Shown here: positions 42,016 through 50,007 of the stretch, one piece after another
Numbering within the stretch: position 1 is the first letter of the stretch
Layout: every line of letters begins with the position of its first letter
Source of the DNA: Flavobacteriales bacterium
GTDB lineage: Bacteria > Bacteroidota > Bacteroidia > Flavobacteriales_F > PHOS-HE28
Length of the DNA stretch: 64,000 nucleotides
Assembly (NCBI GenBank): GCA_020635695.1
Contig: JACJZH010000005.1
Coordinates: 1 to 64,000, forward strand
Direction: 5' to 3'
The notes under the pieces: model-generated
The model's input: only the letters and a program-made list of their open reading frames with translations
Database searches by the model: none
What the model was told of the DNA's origin: nothing
Program-made: the position numbers and the translations under genes

Positions 42016-43827
42016 ATGACCGGAAAGCTGTTCCTGGCCTTGGGCCTGTTCGCCGTTGGGTGTTCATCCTCCCTTCCTGACAGGAAAAACAACCGCTGGG
42101 CCGACGAGGCCTTGTGGAACGTGCTGCAGGCACAGGACCGGCGCGATGTGGCCGCCCTTTGCAACGCGCTCGATCATGCCGATGCCGAGGTGCGGCGGAG
42201 CGCCGCCCTGGCCTTCGCCTCGGTGCAGGATACGACCGGCATCCCCTGCCTGACGGGCGCCCTGGACGACCCTGAGCCCCGCGTGCGAGCCGCCACGGTG
42301 TTCGCGCTCGGCCTGGTCGCGGACAGCGCGTTGGTGGTGGACCTGGCCGAACGGGCCGTCCTGGAATCCGACACCAGCGTACAGCGCGCCTACCTGCAAG
42401 CCACCTTCCGGGAGATGGTCCGCACCGGCATGCTGCGCGACCCGAACGCCATCCTCTACTACCTGGACCGGAACACCGGGCACGAACGGGTGCGGGCAGC
42501 GGATGCCTTGCGCAGACTGTCCGCGGACACCCTCCGGAACATGCAGGCCACCTACGTGGACCTCGTGCGCCGGGAGACCGACCCCGAGGTGCAGGCCATG
42601 CTGGTGCGGGGGCTGCGCGGGATGGCGGGTGCGGAAGTGGACGAACTGTTGTGGAAGCTGCTGCAGGAAGGCATGCGTCCGGTGCGTGTGGAAGCCCTGC
42701 GCGTACTGGTGGGCCGCACCGGGAGCGGACCGGAGCGTTCCGCAGAGCTGCTCCAGGACGATGATGCCACCCTGCGGACCCTCGCCGCCCAAGGGATCGC
42801 CCGCGCCATGACCGCCGACAACGCAGCGGAATGGGTCGCATCAACTCCGGATGAGGCATCCCCCGAACACGCCCTGTTGCTCGGTGGCGCCATGGCGGCT
42901 ATGACGGACGACCGGGAACTGCCTGCACGTGCCTGGGAGCACCAGGCGACCGCAGAGGACCCGCATCTGCGAAGCGCCTATCTGCGGTCACTTGGGGAAG
43001 CGGGCGCTTTCTCGTGGATCATGGACAGCCTGCTGATGCTGGCGCTCGACCCCGGTCAACATGCCTTGGTCCGCAGCACCGCCACCGAGGTGATCCTCTC
43101 CCGGGTCCAGGACCTGCGCGAACGGGGCGATGCGCCGTTGATCGACCTGTTGACCACACAGGATCCAGGCCTGGTGGCCTTGGTGGCGGAGCACCTGGCC
43201 GCGGGCGATCCTCCCTCTGATCCCGGCCGCTTGCTCGCCACGCTTTCGAAGGTGAATGAAGGCCTGGACCTGCCGCGTGACTTCGAGGCGCATCTGGCCA
43301 TCGCCCGGGCAAGGGCCCATCTGCAAGGGAGTGCAGATCCTGCGCATGAACGGCCACCGTTCGACCACCCCATCGATCGCGACCGGTTGCTCGCCTTGGA
43401 GAACGGCCGGCAGTACCGGATCTTGACGGACAAGGGCGAGGTGACGCTGGCCTTGGAAGTGGACGTGGCACCGGGCAGCTGTGTGGCCTTCGACTCGTTG
43501 GTGACGGCGGGCTATTACGACGGGAAGACCTTCCACCGGCAAGTGCCGGGATTCGTGGTGCAGGGCGGCTGCCCGCGCGGCGACGGCTTCGGCAGCATGG
43601 ACTGGACCCTGCGCACGGAAGTGGGGCTGCCGGGCTTCAGCACCGGTGCCGTGGGCCTGGCCTCCGCCGGACCGGACACCGAGAGCTGCCAGTTCTTCAT
43701 CATGCTTGGACCCGCGCCGCACCTGGATGGACGCTACACGCGCTTCGCCCATGTGGTAGATGGCCTGGACGTGGTGCAGCGCCTTCAAGTGGGCGATGTG
43801 ATGCGGCGCGTGGAACGGCTTCCCTGA
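42016..43827 (+). CDS. Lipoprotein with HEAT-like repeats and a C-terminal cyclophilin-type PPIase domain
   Basis: A 603-residue lipoprotein: FLALGLFAVGC supplies a lipobox with Cys16, and LspA encoded nearby would process its kind. Residues about 40-440 are a run of alpha-helical HEAT-like repeats (HADAEVRRSAALAFASVQ, DPEPRVRAATVFALGL, DPEVQAMLVRGLRGM). Residues about 465-600 are a cyclophilin peptidyl-prolyl isomerase: FHRQVPGFVVQGG with the catalytic Arg, CQFFIMLGPAPHLDGRYT and FAHVVDGLDVVQRL. Start 42016 is required for the lipobox. It probably assists folding of envelope proteins on the periplasmic side; the HEAT part may bind clients. Confidence 0.88.
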   Translation: MTGKLFLALGLFAVGCSSSLPDRKNNRWADEALWNVLQAQDRRDVAALCNALDHADAEVRRSAALAFASVQDTTGIPCLTGALDDPEPRVRAATVFALGLVADSALVVDLAERAVLESDTSVQRAYLQATFREMVRTGMLRDPNAILYYLDRNTGHERVRAADALRRLSADTLRNMQATYVDLVRRETDPEVQAMLVRGLRGMAGAEVDELLWKLLQEGMRPVRVEALRVLVGRTGSGPERSAELLQDDDATLRTLAAQGIARAMTADNAAEWVASTPDEASPEHALLLGGAMAAMTDDRELPARAWEHQATAEDPHLRSAYLRSLGEAGAFSWIMDSLLMLALDPGQHALVRSTATEVILSRVQDLRERGDAPLIDLLTTQDPGLVALVAEHLAAGDPPSDPGRLLATLSKVNEGLDLPRDFEAHLAIARARAHLQGSADPAHERPPFDHPIDRDRLLALENGRQYRILTDKGEVTLALEVDVAPGSCVAFDSLVTAGYYDGKTFHRQVPGFVVQGGCPRGDGFGSMDWTLRTEVGLPGFSTGAVGLASAGPDTESCQFFIMLGPAPHLDGRYTRFAHVVDGLDVVQRLQVGDVMRRVERLP

Positions 43828-43867
43828 GAGAACCACGCAAGGATTTGGATTTCAGGATATTAAGTCG

Positions 43868-43875
43868 TATACTAC
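43868..43875 (+). promoter_or_regulatory. Possible promoter for dps (TATACTAC with TTTG 20 bases upstream)
   Basis: In an AT-rich patch, TTTG (43844-43847) and TATACTAC (43868-43875) are spaced like the -33/-7 elements of the phylum; the -7 half is imperfect. It would give a leader of about 180 bases before ATG 44062. Confidence 0.3.
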
Positions 43876-44061
43876 CCTCATCCTGAACGACCCACATCAC
43901 AGCTCCCCCGACCTGCGGAAACGCTTCCGCGCAGGGGTCGCAGCCGGGTCCACACCCATCGGGACCTTCTGACACGGGAAGGCGGGTATCCGCCGTGCCC
44001 GCTCCTTCCGCCGCCTTCCGCAAGGCATTCGTCACGGCGCTCATTCAAACACTTTCCCGAC
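43876..44061 (+). other. Structured, gene-free leader upstream of dps
   Basis: Two perfect hairpins: GCGGAA-ACGC-TTCCGC (43915-43930) and GGCGG-GTAT-CCGCC (43981-43994). No plausible gene is seen; the open frame running from 43995 into dps in another frame lacks protein character. The region could regulate dps at the RNA level or simply be spacer. Confidence 0.4.
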
Positions 44062-44595
44062 ATGACAGAAGCAGCATTGAACGTGAACGGCACCATGGAA
44101 AAACCACGTGCCAAGGAACGCACCTTCACCAAGCTCGGCTACACGAAGTCCGAGACGCAGGACCTGGTCAAGGCCCTGAACATCCTGCTGGCGAACTACG
44201 CCGTGCACCACCAGAAGCTCCGGAACTTCCACTGGAACGTGACCGGCAGCGACTTCTTCGACGTGCACGAGAAGCTGGAGGAACAGTACCACCAGGCCGC
44301 GGAGGCCATCGATACGATCGCCGAACGCGTGCGCGTCTTCGGACGGACACCCACGAGCACCATGCGCGAGTACCTGGACACCTCGGACATCCAGGAGAGC
44401 GGCACCGACCTCGATGCCCACGCGATGGTCAAGGAGGTCCTGGCCGATCAACGGATCCTGCTGGAACACCTATTCAGCACACTGGATCGCGCGATCGCGC
44501 ACGGCGACAGCGGGACCGAGGACCTGGTGAAGGGCTACATCCGCTACCTGGAGAAACGCCACTGGATGCTCACCGCATTCACCAAGCGTTCCTGA
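44062..44595 (+). CDS. dps: Dps-family DNA-protecting ferritin
   Basis: A 177-residue ferritin-like protein of the Dps family, which forms 12-mer shells that oxidise and store iron and can coat DNA under oxidative or starvation stress. The ferroxidase residues are in place: HHQKLRNFHWNVTGSDFFDVHEKLE (His and Asp/Glu ligands) with EQYHQAAEAIDTIAERV. The first 30 residues (MEKPRAKERTFTKLGY, basic) form a tail that could bind DNA. The gene pairs with the csbD stress gene downstream (42-base gap). ATG 44062 is the first start in the frame after the leader. Confidence 0.93.
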   Translation: MTEAALNVNGTMEKPRAKERTFTKLGYTKSETQDLVKALNILLANYAVHHQKLRNFHWNVTGSDFFDVHEKLEEQYHQAAEAIDTIAERVRVFGRTPTSTMREYLDTSDIQESGTDLDAHAMVKEVLADQRILLEHLFSTLDRAIAHGDSGTEDLVKGYIRYLEKRHWMLTAFTKRS

Positions 44596-44637
44596 ACCGG
44601 ACGGACCGAAGTTGAACCAACACAAAACCAACAGACC

Positions 44638-44853
44638 ATGAACACTGAAGAACTGAAAGCCAACTGGAACGTGATCAAAGGCCGCATGAAGCAGAAATAC
44701 GGCCAACTGACCGATGATGACCTCGCCTTCGGCGAAGGCGTGACCGACGAACTGCTCGGCCGCCTGGAAAAGAAGCTCGGCAAGACCCGCGAGACCATTC
44801 GTGAGGAACTGCAGGGCATGTTGAAGACCGAACCTGAGAAGACCGGCTCCTGA
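44638..44853 (+). CDS. CsbD-family general stress protein
   Basis: A 71-residue protein of the CsbD family, small helical proteins induced by general stress. NTEELKANWNVIKGRMKQKY and LAFGEGVTDELLGRLEKKLGKTRETIREE are the family core. The role is unknown. It follows dps with no separate promoter seen in the 42 bases between them, so the two probably form a stress unit that ends at the hairpin at 44877-44904. Confidence 0.88.
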   Translation: MNTEELKANWNVIKGRMKQKYGQLTDDDLAFGEGVTDELLGRLEKKLGKTRETIREELQGMLKTEPEKTGS

Positions 44854-44876
44854 CCAGCGGATCGGACCTGAACATG

Positions 44877-44904
44877 CGGGCGGTACACCTTGGGTGGCCG
44901 CCCG
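44877..44904. terminator. Hairpin between csbD and lysS
   Basis: CGGGCGG (44877-44883) pairs with CCGCCCG (44898-44904), with an inner CACC/GGTG stem, between the convergent genes. It can serve both directions. Confidence 0.6.
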
Positions 44905-44925
44905 TTCGCGTTGGCCCCCGATCGG

Positions 44926-46458
44926 TCAGTCGAACTTCTCCGGCCGCATCTGCGGGAAGAGCAGCACCTCCTGGATGGTGGTGTTGCCCGTGAGCAGCAT
45001 GATGGTGCGGTCCACCCCGATGCCCACGCCGCTGGTGGGCGGCATGCCGTATTCCAGCGCCCGCAGGAAGTCCTGGTCGATGTACATGGCCTCCTCGTCC
45101 CCGCGCGCCTGCAGCTTCAGCTGGTCCTCGAAGCGTTCCCGCTGATCGATGGGATCGTTCAGTTCGCTGTAGGCGTTGGCCACCTCGAAGCCGTTCACGA
45201 ACAGCTCGAAGCGTTCCGTCAGGCGCGGGTCCTCCCGGTGCTTCTTGCACAGCGGGCTCATCTCCACCGGGAAGTCCATGACGAAGGTGGGCTGGATCAG
45301 CTCCGGCTGCACCAGTTCGCTGAACAGCTCGTCGATCAGCTTGCCCTTGCCCATGGCGCTGGTCACCTCCACGCCATGCTGCTTGCACAGCTCGCCGAGC
45401 TCTCGTTCGTCCAGCGCGAGCACGTCCTTCCCGGTCTTCTCCAGCAGGCTTCCGACCATGGTGATCCGCTGGAAGGCCGGGCCGAAGTCGATGTGGTTGC
45501 CCTGGAAGGTGCAGGTGGGCGTGCCGTTGGTGGCGGTGGCCACGTGGCGGAACAGCCCCTCGATGAAGTCCATCATCCAGTGGTAGTCCTGGTAGGCCAC
45601 GTACAGCTCCATGACCGTGAACTCCGGGTTGTGGGTGCGGTCCATGCCCTCGTTCCGGAAGTTGCGGCTGAACTCGTACACCCCATGGAAGCCGCCGACG
45701 ATCAGCCGCTTCAGGTAGAGCTCGTTGGCGATGCGCAGGTAGTAGGGCACGTCCAGCGCGTTGTGGTGCGTGACGAAGGGCTTGGCCGCGGCACCGCCGG
45801 GAATGGCCTGCAGCACCGGGGTGTCCACCTCCACGTAACCGGCGTCGTCCAGATAGCGGCGCATGGCGCTCACGGCGCGGGTACGCTTCAGGAAGGTCTC
45901 CTTCACCCCGGCGTTCACCACCAGGTCCACGTAGCGCATGCGGTGCCGCAGCTCGGGGTCGGCGAAGGCGTCGTGCACGTTGCCCTCGTCGTCGGTCTTC
46001 ACCACGGGCAGCGGCCGCAGGGACTTGGCCAGCACGGTGAGCTCCTTCACATGAAGCGTCAGTTCACCGGTGCGGGTACGGAACGCAAAGCCCCGCAACC
46101 CGATGAAGTCGCCCAGGTGCAGCAGCTTCTTGAAGACCTCGTTGTAGAGCGTCTTGTCCTCGCCGGGGCAGATCTCGTCGCGGGCGATGTAGACCTGCTG
46201 GTCGCCCGTGTGGTCGCGCAGCACGGCGAAGCTGGCCTTGCCCATGATGCGCACGCTCATCAGGCGGCCGGCCATCACTACGTCGGCGGCGGGCTGCTCC
46301 CCTTCCGCAGAGCCGGCATCGGCAAAGTCCTTCTCGAAGGCGGCCGCGGTATGCGTCACCGGGAAGGCGGCGGCAGGAAAGGGCTCGATGCCCAGTTCGC
46401 GGAGCTTGTTCAGGGCCTCGCGGCGGGCGACCTCCTGGTCGGACAGGGCGTGGGACAT
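44926..46458 (-). CDS. lysS: Lysyl-tRNA synthetase, class II
   Basis: A 510-residue cytoplasmic enzyme that charges tRNA-Lys. After the OB-fold anticodon domain (DVVMAGRLMSVRIMGKASF), the class II motifs follow: motif 1 region MRRYLDDAGYVEVDTPVL, motif 2 RNFRNEGMDRTHNPEFT and motif 3 TSGVGIGVDRTIMLLT. The start at 46458 fits the family; a -7 element lies 22 bases upstream and longer in-frame starts would lie beyond it. It is divergent from the sugar-phosphate isomerase gene across 94 bases. Confidence 0.96.
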   Translation of the reverse strand: MSHALSDQEVARREALNKLRELGIEPFPAAAFPVTHTAAAFEKDFADAGSAEGEQPAADVVMAGRLMSVRIMGKASFAVLRDHTGDQQVYIARDEICPGEDKTLYNEVFKKLLHLGDFIGLRGFAFRTRTGELTLHVKELTVLAKSLRPLPVVKTDDEGNVHDAFADPELRHRMRYVDLVVNAGVKETFLKRTRAVSAMRRYLDDAGYVEVDTPVLQAIPGGAAAKPFVTHHNALDVPYYLRIANELYLKRLIVGGFHGVYEFSRNFRNEGMDRTHNPEFTVMELYVAYQDYHWMMDFIEGLFRHVATATNGTPTCTFQGNHIDFGPAFQRITMVGSLLEKTGKDVLALDERELGELCKQHGVEVTSAMGKGKLIDELFSELVQPELIQPTFVMDFPVEMSPLCKKHREDPRLTERFELFVNGFEVANAYSELNDPIDQRERFEDQLKLQARGDEEAMYIDQDFLRALEYGMPPTSGVGIGVDRTIMLLTGNTTIQEVLLFPQMRPEKFD

Positions 46459-46479
46459 GGCGTTCCGGATGAAGGGCCG

Positions 46480-46487
46480 CAAAGATA
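46480..46487 (-). promoter_or_regulatory. Bacteroidota -7 element (TATCTTTG) for lysS
   Basis: Perfect minus-strand TAnnTTTG 21 bases before the lysS ATG. Confidence 0.65.
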
Positions 46488-46526
46488 CCCAGCAACCGGA
46501 AGGGCGGGTTCCGCGTAAGAGGGGGC

Positions 46527-46534
46527 TAATTTCG
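46527..46534 (+). promoter_or_regulatory. Bacteroidota -7-like element (TAATTTCG) for the isomerase gene
   Basis: TAnnTTCG variant 18 bases before ATG 46553; the same octamer serves the GT2 gene at 58555. Confidence 0.5.
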
Positions 46535-46552
46535 ACCCGCAACACCGCATCC

Positions 46553-47539
46553 ATGTACGAGCTGATCGACGCCTTTCCGAAACAGTTGGAGGAAGCCCTG
46601 GCCATCGGCCGCGCGGCCAAGTTGAACGCCCCGGGCGGGCCTTTCACCAACGTGGTGATCACTGGTCTCGGAGGCAGTGGCATCGGTGGCCGGATCGCGG
46701 CGCAGCTGGTGGCGCAGGAGGCCACCTGTCCGATCGAGGTGTACAACAACTACTACCTGCCCGGCTACGTGGGCAAGGGATCCCTGGTGATCGCCTGCAG
46801 CTACAGCGGCAACACCGAGGAAACGCTCGCCGCCATGCACGAGGCCCTGGGCAAGGGCGCCCGCGTGGCCTGCATCACCAGCGGCGGCACCATGCTCGAA
46901 CTGGCCCGGGAGAAGGGCCTGGACCACATCGTGATCCCCGGCGGCAACCCGCCCCGCACCATGCTGGCCTACTCGCTGGTGCAGCAGTTCTTCCTGCTGA
47001 AGCACTTCGGCATCATCGCCGGCGACTTCGAGGGCCCGATGGCGAAGGCCGCCACGATGCTCGCCAACGACAAGGCCGCCATCCAGCAGGCCGCGAAGGA
47101 CCTCACCGCGAAGCTCTTCGGCAAGCGCGTGATCATCTACAGCGAGGCCGCCACCGAGGCCGTGAGCATCCGCTTCCGCCAGCAGCTGAACGAGAACAGC
47201 AAGGAGCTCTGCTGGCACCACGTGATCCCCGAGATGAACCACAACGAGCTGGTGGGCTGGGCCGGCGGTGCCAAGCACCTTGCCGTGGTGCTCTTCCGGC
47301 ACACGAGCGATCACGAGCGCTCACAGGTGCGCATGGAGATCAACAAGGAGGTCTTCGCGCGGCACACCGAACACATCCACGAGGTGTGGAGCCAGGGCGA
47401 CGACGCTTTCGCCCGGCAATTGTACCTGATCAACCTGGGCGACTGGGTGAGCTACTACCTGGCCGAGAAGAAGGGCGTGGACCCCACGGAGATCGCCGTG
47501 ATCAACATGCTGAAGGGCAAGCTGGCCGAGGTGAAGTGA
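46553..47539 (+). CDS. Bifunctional phosphoglucose/phosphomannose isomerase
   Basis: A 328-residue SIS-domain enzyme that interconverts glucose 6-phosphate or mannose 6-phosphate with fructose 6-phosphate. It has two sugar-isomerase folds: GLGGSGIGGRIAAQLVAQ and CSYSGNTEETLAAMHEAL in the first, then PEMNHNELVGWAG, with the conserved histidine, in the second. The type is found in archaea and several bacteria in place of, or alongside, the classical Pgi. ATG 46553 fits; a longer frame reaching back into lysS is a shadow. Confidence 0.88.
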   Translation: MYELIDAFPKQLEEALAIGRAAKLNAPGGPFTNVVITGLGGSGIGGRIAAQLVAQEATCPIEVYNNYYLPGYVGKGSLVIACSYSGNTEETLAAMHEALGKGARVACITSGGTMLELAREKGLDHIVIPGGNPPRTMLAYSLVQQFFLLKHFGIIAGDFEGPMAKAATMLANDKAAIQQAAKDLTAKLFGKRVIIYSEAATEAVSIRFRQQLNENSKELCWHHVIPEMNHNELVGWAGGAKHLAVVLFRHTSDHERSQVRMEINKEVFARHTEHIHEVWSQGDDAFARQLYLINLGDWVSYYLAEKKGVDPTEIAVINMLKGKLAEVK

Positions 47540-47569
47540 GGCGCACAGCTAGTGCAGGGCCATCCCTCC

Positions 47570-47623
47570 CATTGTCCGCATTGTCCGCATTGTTCTCATT
47601 ACCCGCATTGCCCGCAATGACCG
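47570..47623. repeat. Six tandem copies of a 9-bp unit (CATTGYCCG) before lipB
   Basis: CATTGTCCG occurs twice, followed by CATTGTTCT, CATTACCCG, CATTGCCCG and CAATGACCG, six head-to-tail units without gaps. The array ends directly at the -7-like CACCTTTG (47624). Nine bases is a multiple of three but the array is not coding on either strand. Confidence 0.8.
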
Positions 47624-47631
47624 CACCTTTG
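47624..47631 (+). promoter_or_regulatory. -7-like element (CACCTTTG) for lipB
   Basis: One mismatch to TAnnTTTG, only 4 bases before GTG 47636, so lipB may have a nearly leaderless mRNA. Confidence 0.4.
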
Positions 47632-47635
47632 CGCC

Positions 47636-48340
47636 GTGCGCACCGTCCACTACCGTGACCTGGGCCTGATCGACTACGCCGAGGCCTGGGACCTGCAGAC
47701 CCGGCTGTTCGAGGCCACCATCGCCCGCAAGCGAGCGAATCGCGACCTGCCTGAGGCCGAACAGGTGCCCACGGAGGACCATCTGCTCTTCTGCGAGCAC
47801 CCCCATGTGTACACCCTGGGGAAGAGCGGCGACCAGAAGCACCTGCTGCTGAACGAGGAAGGCCTCCGCGAGCAGGGCGTGCAGTTCTTTCCGATCGACC
47901 GGGGCGGCGACATCACCTACCATGGCCCCGGGCAGATCGTGGGCTACCCCATCTTCGACCTGGACCACCACTTCACGGACATCCACCGCTTCCTGCGCAC
48001 CCTGGAGGAGGCGGTGATCGGCACGCTGGAGGCCTATGCGATCAAGGCTGGACGTATCCAAGGGCTCACCGGCGTGTGGCTGGACGCCGACGATCCGTTC
48101 AAGGCCAGGAAGATCTGCGCGTTCGGCATCCGGGCCAGCCGCTGGGTCACCATGCATGGCTTCGCCTTCAACGTGAACACCGACCTGGGCTACTTCGAGC
48201 ACATCGTACCCTGCGGCATCGCCGACAAGGGTGTGACCTGCATGGCGAAGGAGCTGGGCGGTCTGGTGGACATGCAGGAGGTGAAGGACCGCCTGAAGCT
48301 GGAGCTGGCCGACCTCTTCGACGTGGAGCTGGTGGACTGA
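47636..48340 (+). CDS. lipB: Octanoyltransferase (lipoate biosynthesis)
   Basis: A 234-residue enzyme that moves octanoyl from acyl-ACP to lipoyl domains. Motifs: HPHVYTLGKSG, RGGDITYHGPGQIVGYPI, KICAFGIRASRWVTMHGFAFNV with the catalytic lysine, and the catalytic Cys193 in VPCGIADKGVTCM. The start is GTG 47636, which matches the family N-terminus (VHYRDLGLIDYAEAW). lipA is not in the window. The hydrolase gene follows with its own -7-like element. Confidence 0.95.
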   Translation: MRTVHYRDLGLIDYAEAWDLQTRLFEATIARKRANRDLPEAEQVPTEDHLLFCEHPHVYTLGKSGDQKHLLLNEEGLREQGVQFFPIDRGGDITYHGPGQIVGYPIFDLDHHFTDIHRFLRTLEEAVIGTLEAYAIKAGRIQGLTGVWLDADDPFKARKICAFGIRASRWVTMHGFAFNVNTDLGYFEHIVPCGIADKGVTCMAKELGGLVDMQEVKDRLKLELADLFDVELVD

Positions 48341-48358
48341 TCCAGCGCCCTGCGCCGT

Positions 48359-48366
48359 TACCTTCG
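48359..48366 (+). promoter_or_regulatory. Bacteroidota -7-like element (TACCTTCG) for the serine hydrolase gene
   Basis: TAnnTTCG variant 16 bases before ATG 48383. Confidence 0.45.
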
Positions 48367-48382
48367 CACGCATCCTCTCCCC

Positions 48383-49555
48383 ATGCAGAAACTGGTGAAG
48401 ATCCTTCTGCGCATCGCCGTGGTGCTGGCGGTGCTGATCGCGCTGGCCTACGTCACCGGCAACGGCTACCTGGTGCGCGGGGTACGCTATACCTACCTGA
48501 TCGGCCGCACCTCGCCGGAGATCGACGACCGCGACTTCTTCCCCAGCGACCCCATCGCCGCCACCAACGCCCAGCCCTGGACCAGGCACGCCGCCTACGG
48601 GAAGGTGACCCTGACCCCCGATCAGGACGCCGAGCTGCAGGCCCTGCACACGGCCGGCTTCCTTGTCCTGCAGGGCGGCAAGTTGCTCTACGAGAAATAC
48701 TACGACGACTGGGGGCCTGATGTGGCCAGCAATTCCTTCAGCGTGGCCAAGAGCTACATCAGCGTGCTCACGGGCATCGCCATGCGGGAAGGCGTGATCA
48801 CCGACGTGATGACCCCCGTGGGTAACTACCTCCCCGAGTTCGCCGAAGGCTGCCACGCCGACATCACCCTGTACCACCTGCTGACCATGAGCACCGGGCT
48901 GGACTGGAGCGAGAGCGGCGCCGACCCTTTCAGTGACAACGCCAAGGGCTACTACGGCTACAACGTGCGGGAACTGAGCATCGACCAGCCCTGCCGGGAC
49001 CAGCCCGGCACCGAGTTCGACTACATCAGTGGCAGCACCCAGGTGATGGCCGAGGTGCTGGAGACCGCCTACGGCCGCAACCTGTTGGACCTGGTGCAGG
49101 AGAAGATCTGGACCCCGCTCGGCTGTGAGGACACCGCCTGGTGGGGCAAGGACCGCCGTGGCGGTGATTACAAGGCCTTCTGCTGCCTGTACGCCACCCC
49201 GCGCGATTTCGCCCGCATCGGCCAGCTCTACCTGGACAGCGGCCTGTGGCGGGGCACGCGCATCGTGCCCGAGGAGTACTTCCTGGCCTCGGTGACCCCG
49301 GCGCCCGTGCAGGACAAGGGCAAGCCCAACCGGCGCTACGGCTACTTCTGGTGGCTGGCCGAGCTGGACGGTAAGCCTATCCACTACTGCCGGGGCTTCC
49401 ACGGGCAGTACGTGGTGGTGATCCCCCATGAGGGCACCGTGCTCGTGCGCACGGGCACCGAGCGCGAGGAGGTGAACGAGGAGGGGCATCCGAACGATGT
49501 CTTCCAATGGATCGCCACGGCGCGTGCCCTGGCGGCGCAGGCCAAGGGCGCATGA
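48383..49555 (+). CDS. Serine hydrolase of the beta-lactamase/penicillin-binding fold
   Basis: A 390-residue exported or membrane-anchored hydrolase. The N-terminus LVKILLRIAVVLAVLIALAYV is a signal anchor or signal peptide. The SxxK motif is S120-V-A-K123 (NSFSVAKS), the second motif is a Tyr-based FDYISGSTQ, and the third is HGQ in CRGFHGQYVVV, as in the class C beta-lactamase/6-aminohexanoate-oligomer hydrolase group. The natural substrate is unknown; resistance should not be assumed. The stop overlaps the next gene (ATGA). The frame has no lipobox. Confidence 0.87.
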   Translation: MQKLVKILLRIAVVLAVLIALAYVTGNGYLVRGVRYTYLIGRTSPEIDDRDFFPSDPIAATNAQPWTRHAAYGKVTLTPDQDAELQALHTAGFLVLQGGKLLYEKYYDDWGPDVASNSFSVAKSYISVLTGIAMREGVITDVMTPVGNYLPEFAEGCHADITLYHLLTMSTGLDWSESGADPFSDNAKGYYGYNVRELSIDQPCRDQPGTEFDYISGSTQVMAEVLETAYGRNLLDLVQEKIWTPLGCEDTAWWGKDRRGGDYKAFCCLYATPRDFARIGQLYLDSGLWRGTRIVPEEYFLASVTPAPVQDKGKPNRRYGYFWWLAELDGKPIHYCRGFHGQYVVVIPHEGTVLVRTGTEREEVNEEGHPNDVFQWIATARALAAQAKGA

Positions 49556-49956
49556 AGGCCGACATCGATCGACCGAAGGTGAGCGGCGTGGCCATGGCCG
49601 TGGTGCAGGAGCCCGACCCCGACGGCGATCCCGCCTGGTACGTCTACCTGATCAACCGCACCGACCGCCGGCTGGAGAACGTGCTCGTGAGCTCACGCGG
49701 CTACGGGGAACTGGAAGGCGAGCAGAAGAAGACCTCCGAGATGCGGCACTACCTGGAAGAGCTCGGGCCGCGGAGCTGGGCCCGCATCGAACGCATCATG
49801 GAGGACGTCTTCGGGCTGAACAACCAGTACTGGCTCAGCTTCTACCTGGACGGCATCATCCACGACAAGAAGTACATCTTCCTGCCGGAGACCATCACGA
49901 AGGAGCACTTCACCGACCTGCCCTTGATGGGACAGCGAGGCGTGATGATCGAATAA
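49552..49956 (+). CDS. Conserved-looking hypothetical protein, 134 residues
   Basis: A soluble protein with no recognised domain, rich in charged residues: IDRPKVSGVAMAVVQEPD, WYVYLINRTDRRLENVLVSS, and an aromatic C-terminus (NQYWLSFYLDGIIHDKKYIF). The strand-loop-strand pattern suggests a small beta-sandwich. It is translationally coupled to the serine hydrolase (ATGA) and followed by the exonuclease gene. The codon and protein character look like a real gene; similar proteins appear to be common in Bacteroidota. Confidence 0.75.
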   Translation: MKADIDRPKVSGVAMAVVQEPDPDGDPAWYVYLINRTDRRLENVLVSSRGYGELEGEQKKTSEMRHYLEELGPRSWARIERIMEDVFGLNNQYWLSFYLDGIIHDKKYIFLPETITKEHFTDLPLMGQRGVMIE

Positions 49957-49961
49957 CTTGG
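49954..49961 (+). promoter_or_regulatory. Possible -7-like element (TAACTTGG) for the exonuclease gene
   Basis: TAnnTTGG variant 46 bases before GTG 50008, overlapping the previous stop codon. Confidence 0.3.
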
Positions 49962-50007
49962 CGGGCGTCCCGGTGGCCGCCGGATCAACCCCCACCGGAC
50001 ACCGACC

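Noticed and set aside
43995..44615. Plus-strand open frame (206 codons) overlapping dps in another frame
   Set aside because: It is Arg/Pro/His rich with no domain, and the dps frame carries the ferroxidase residues.
47570..47623. 9-bp tandem array as a CRISPR-like element
   Set aside because: The units are contiguous with no spacers and far shorter than any CRISPR repeat; it is a simple tandem repeat.
48383..49555. Serine hydrolase as a true beta-lactamase resistance gene
   Set aside because: The third motif is HGQ rather than KTG, and the second is YxS-like rather than a canonical YAN or SDN; many esterases and peptidases share these features, so a resistance call is not supported.
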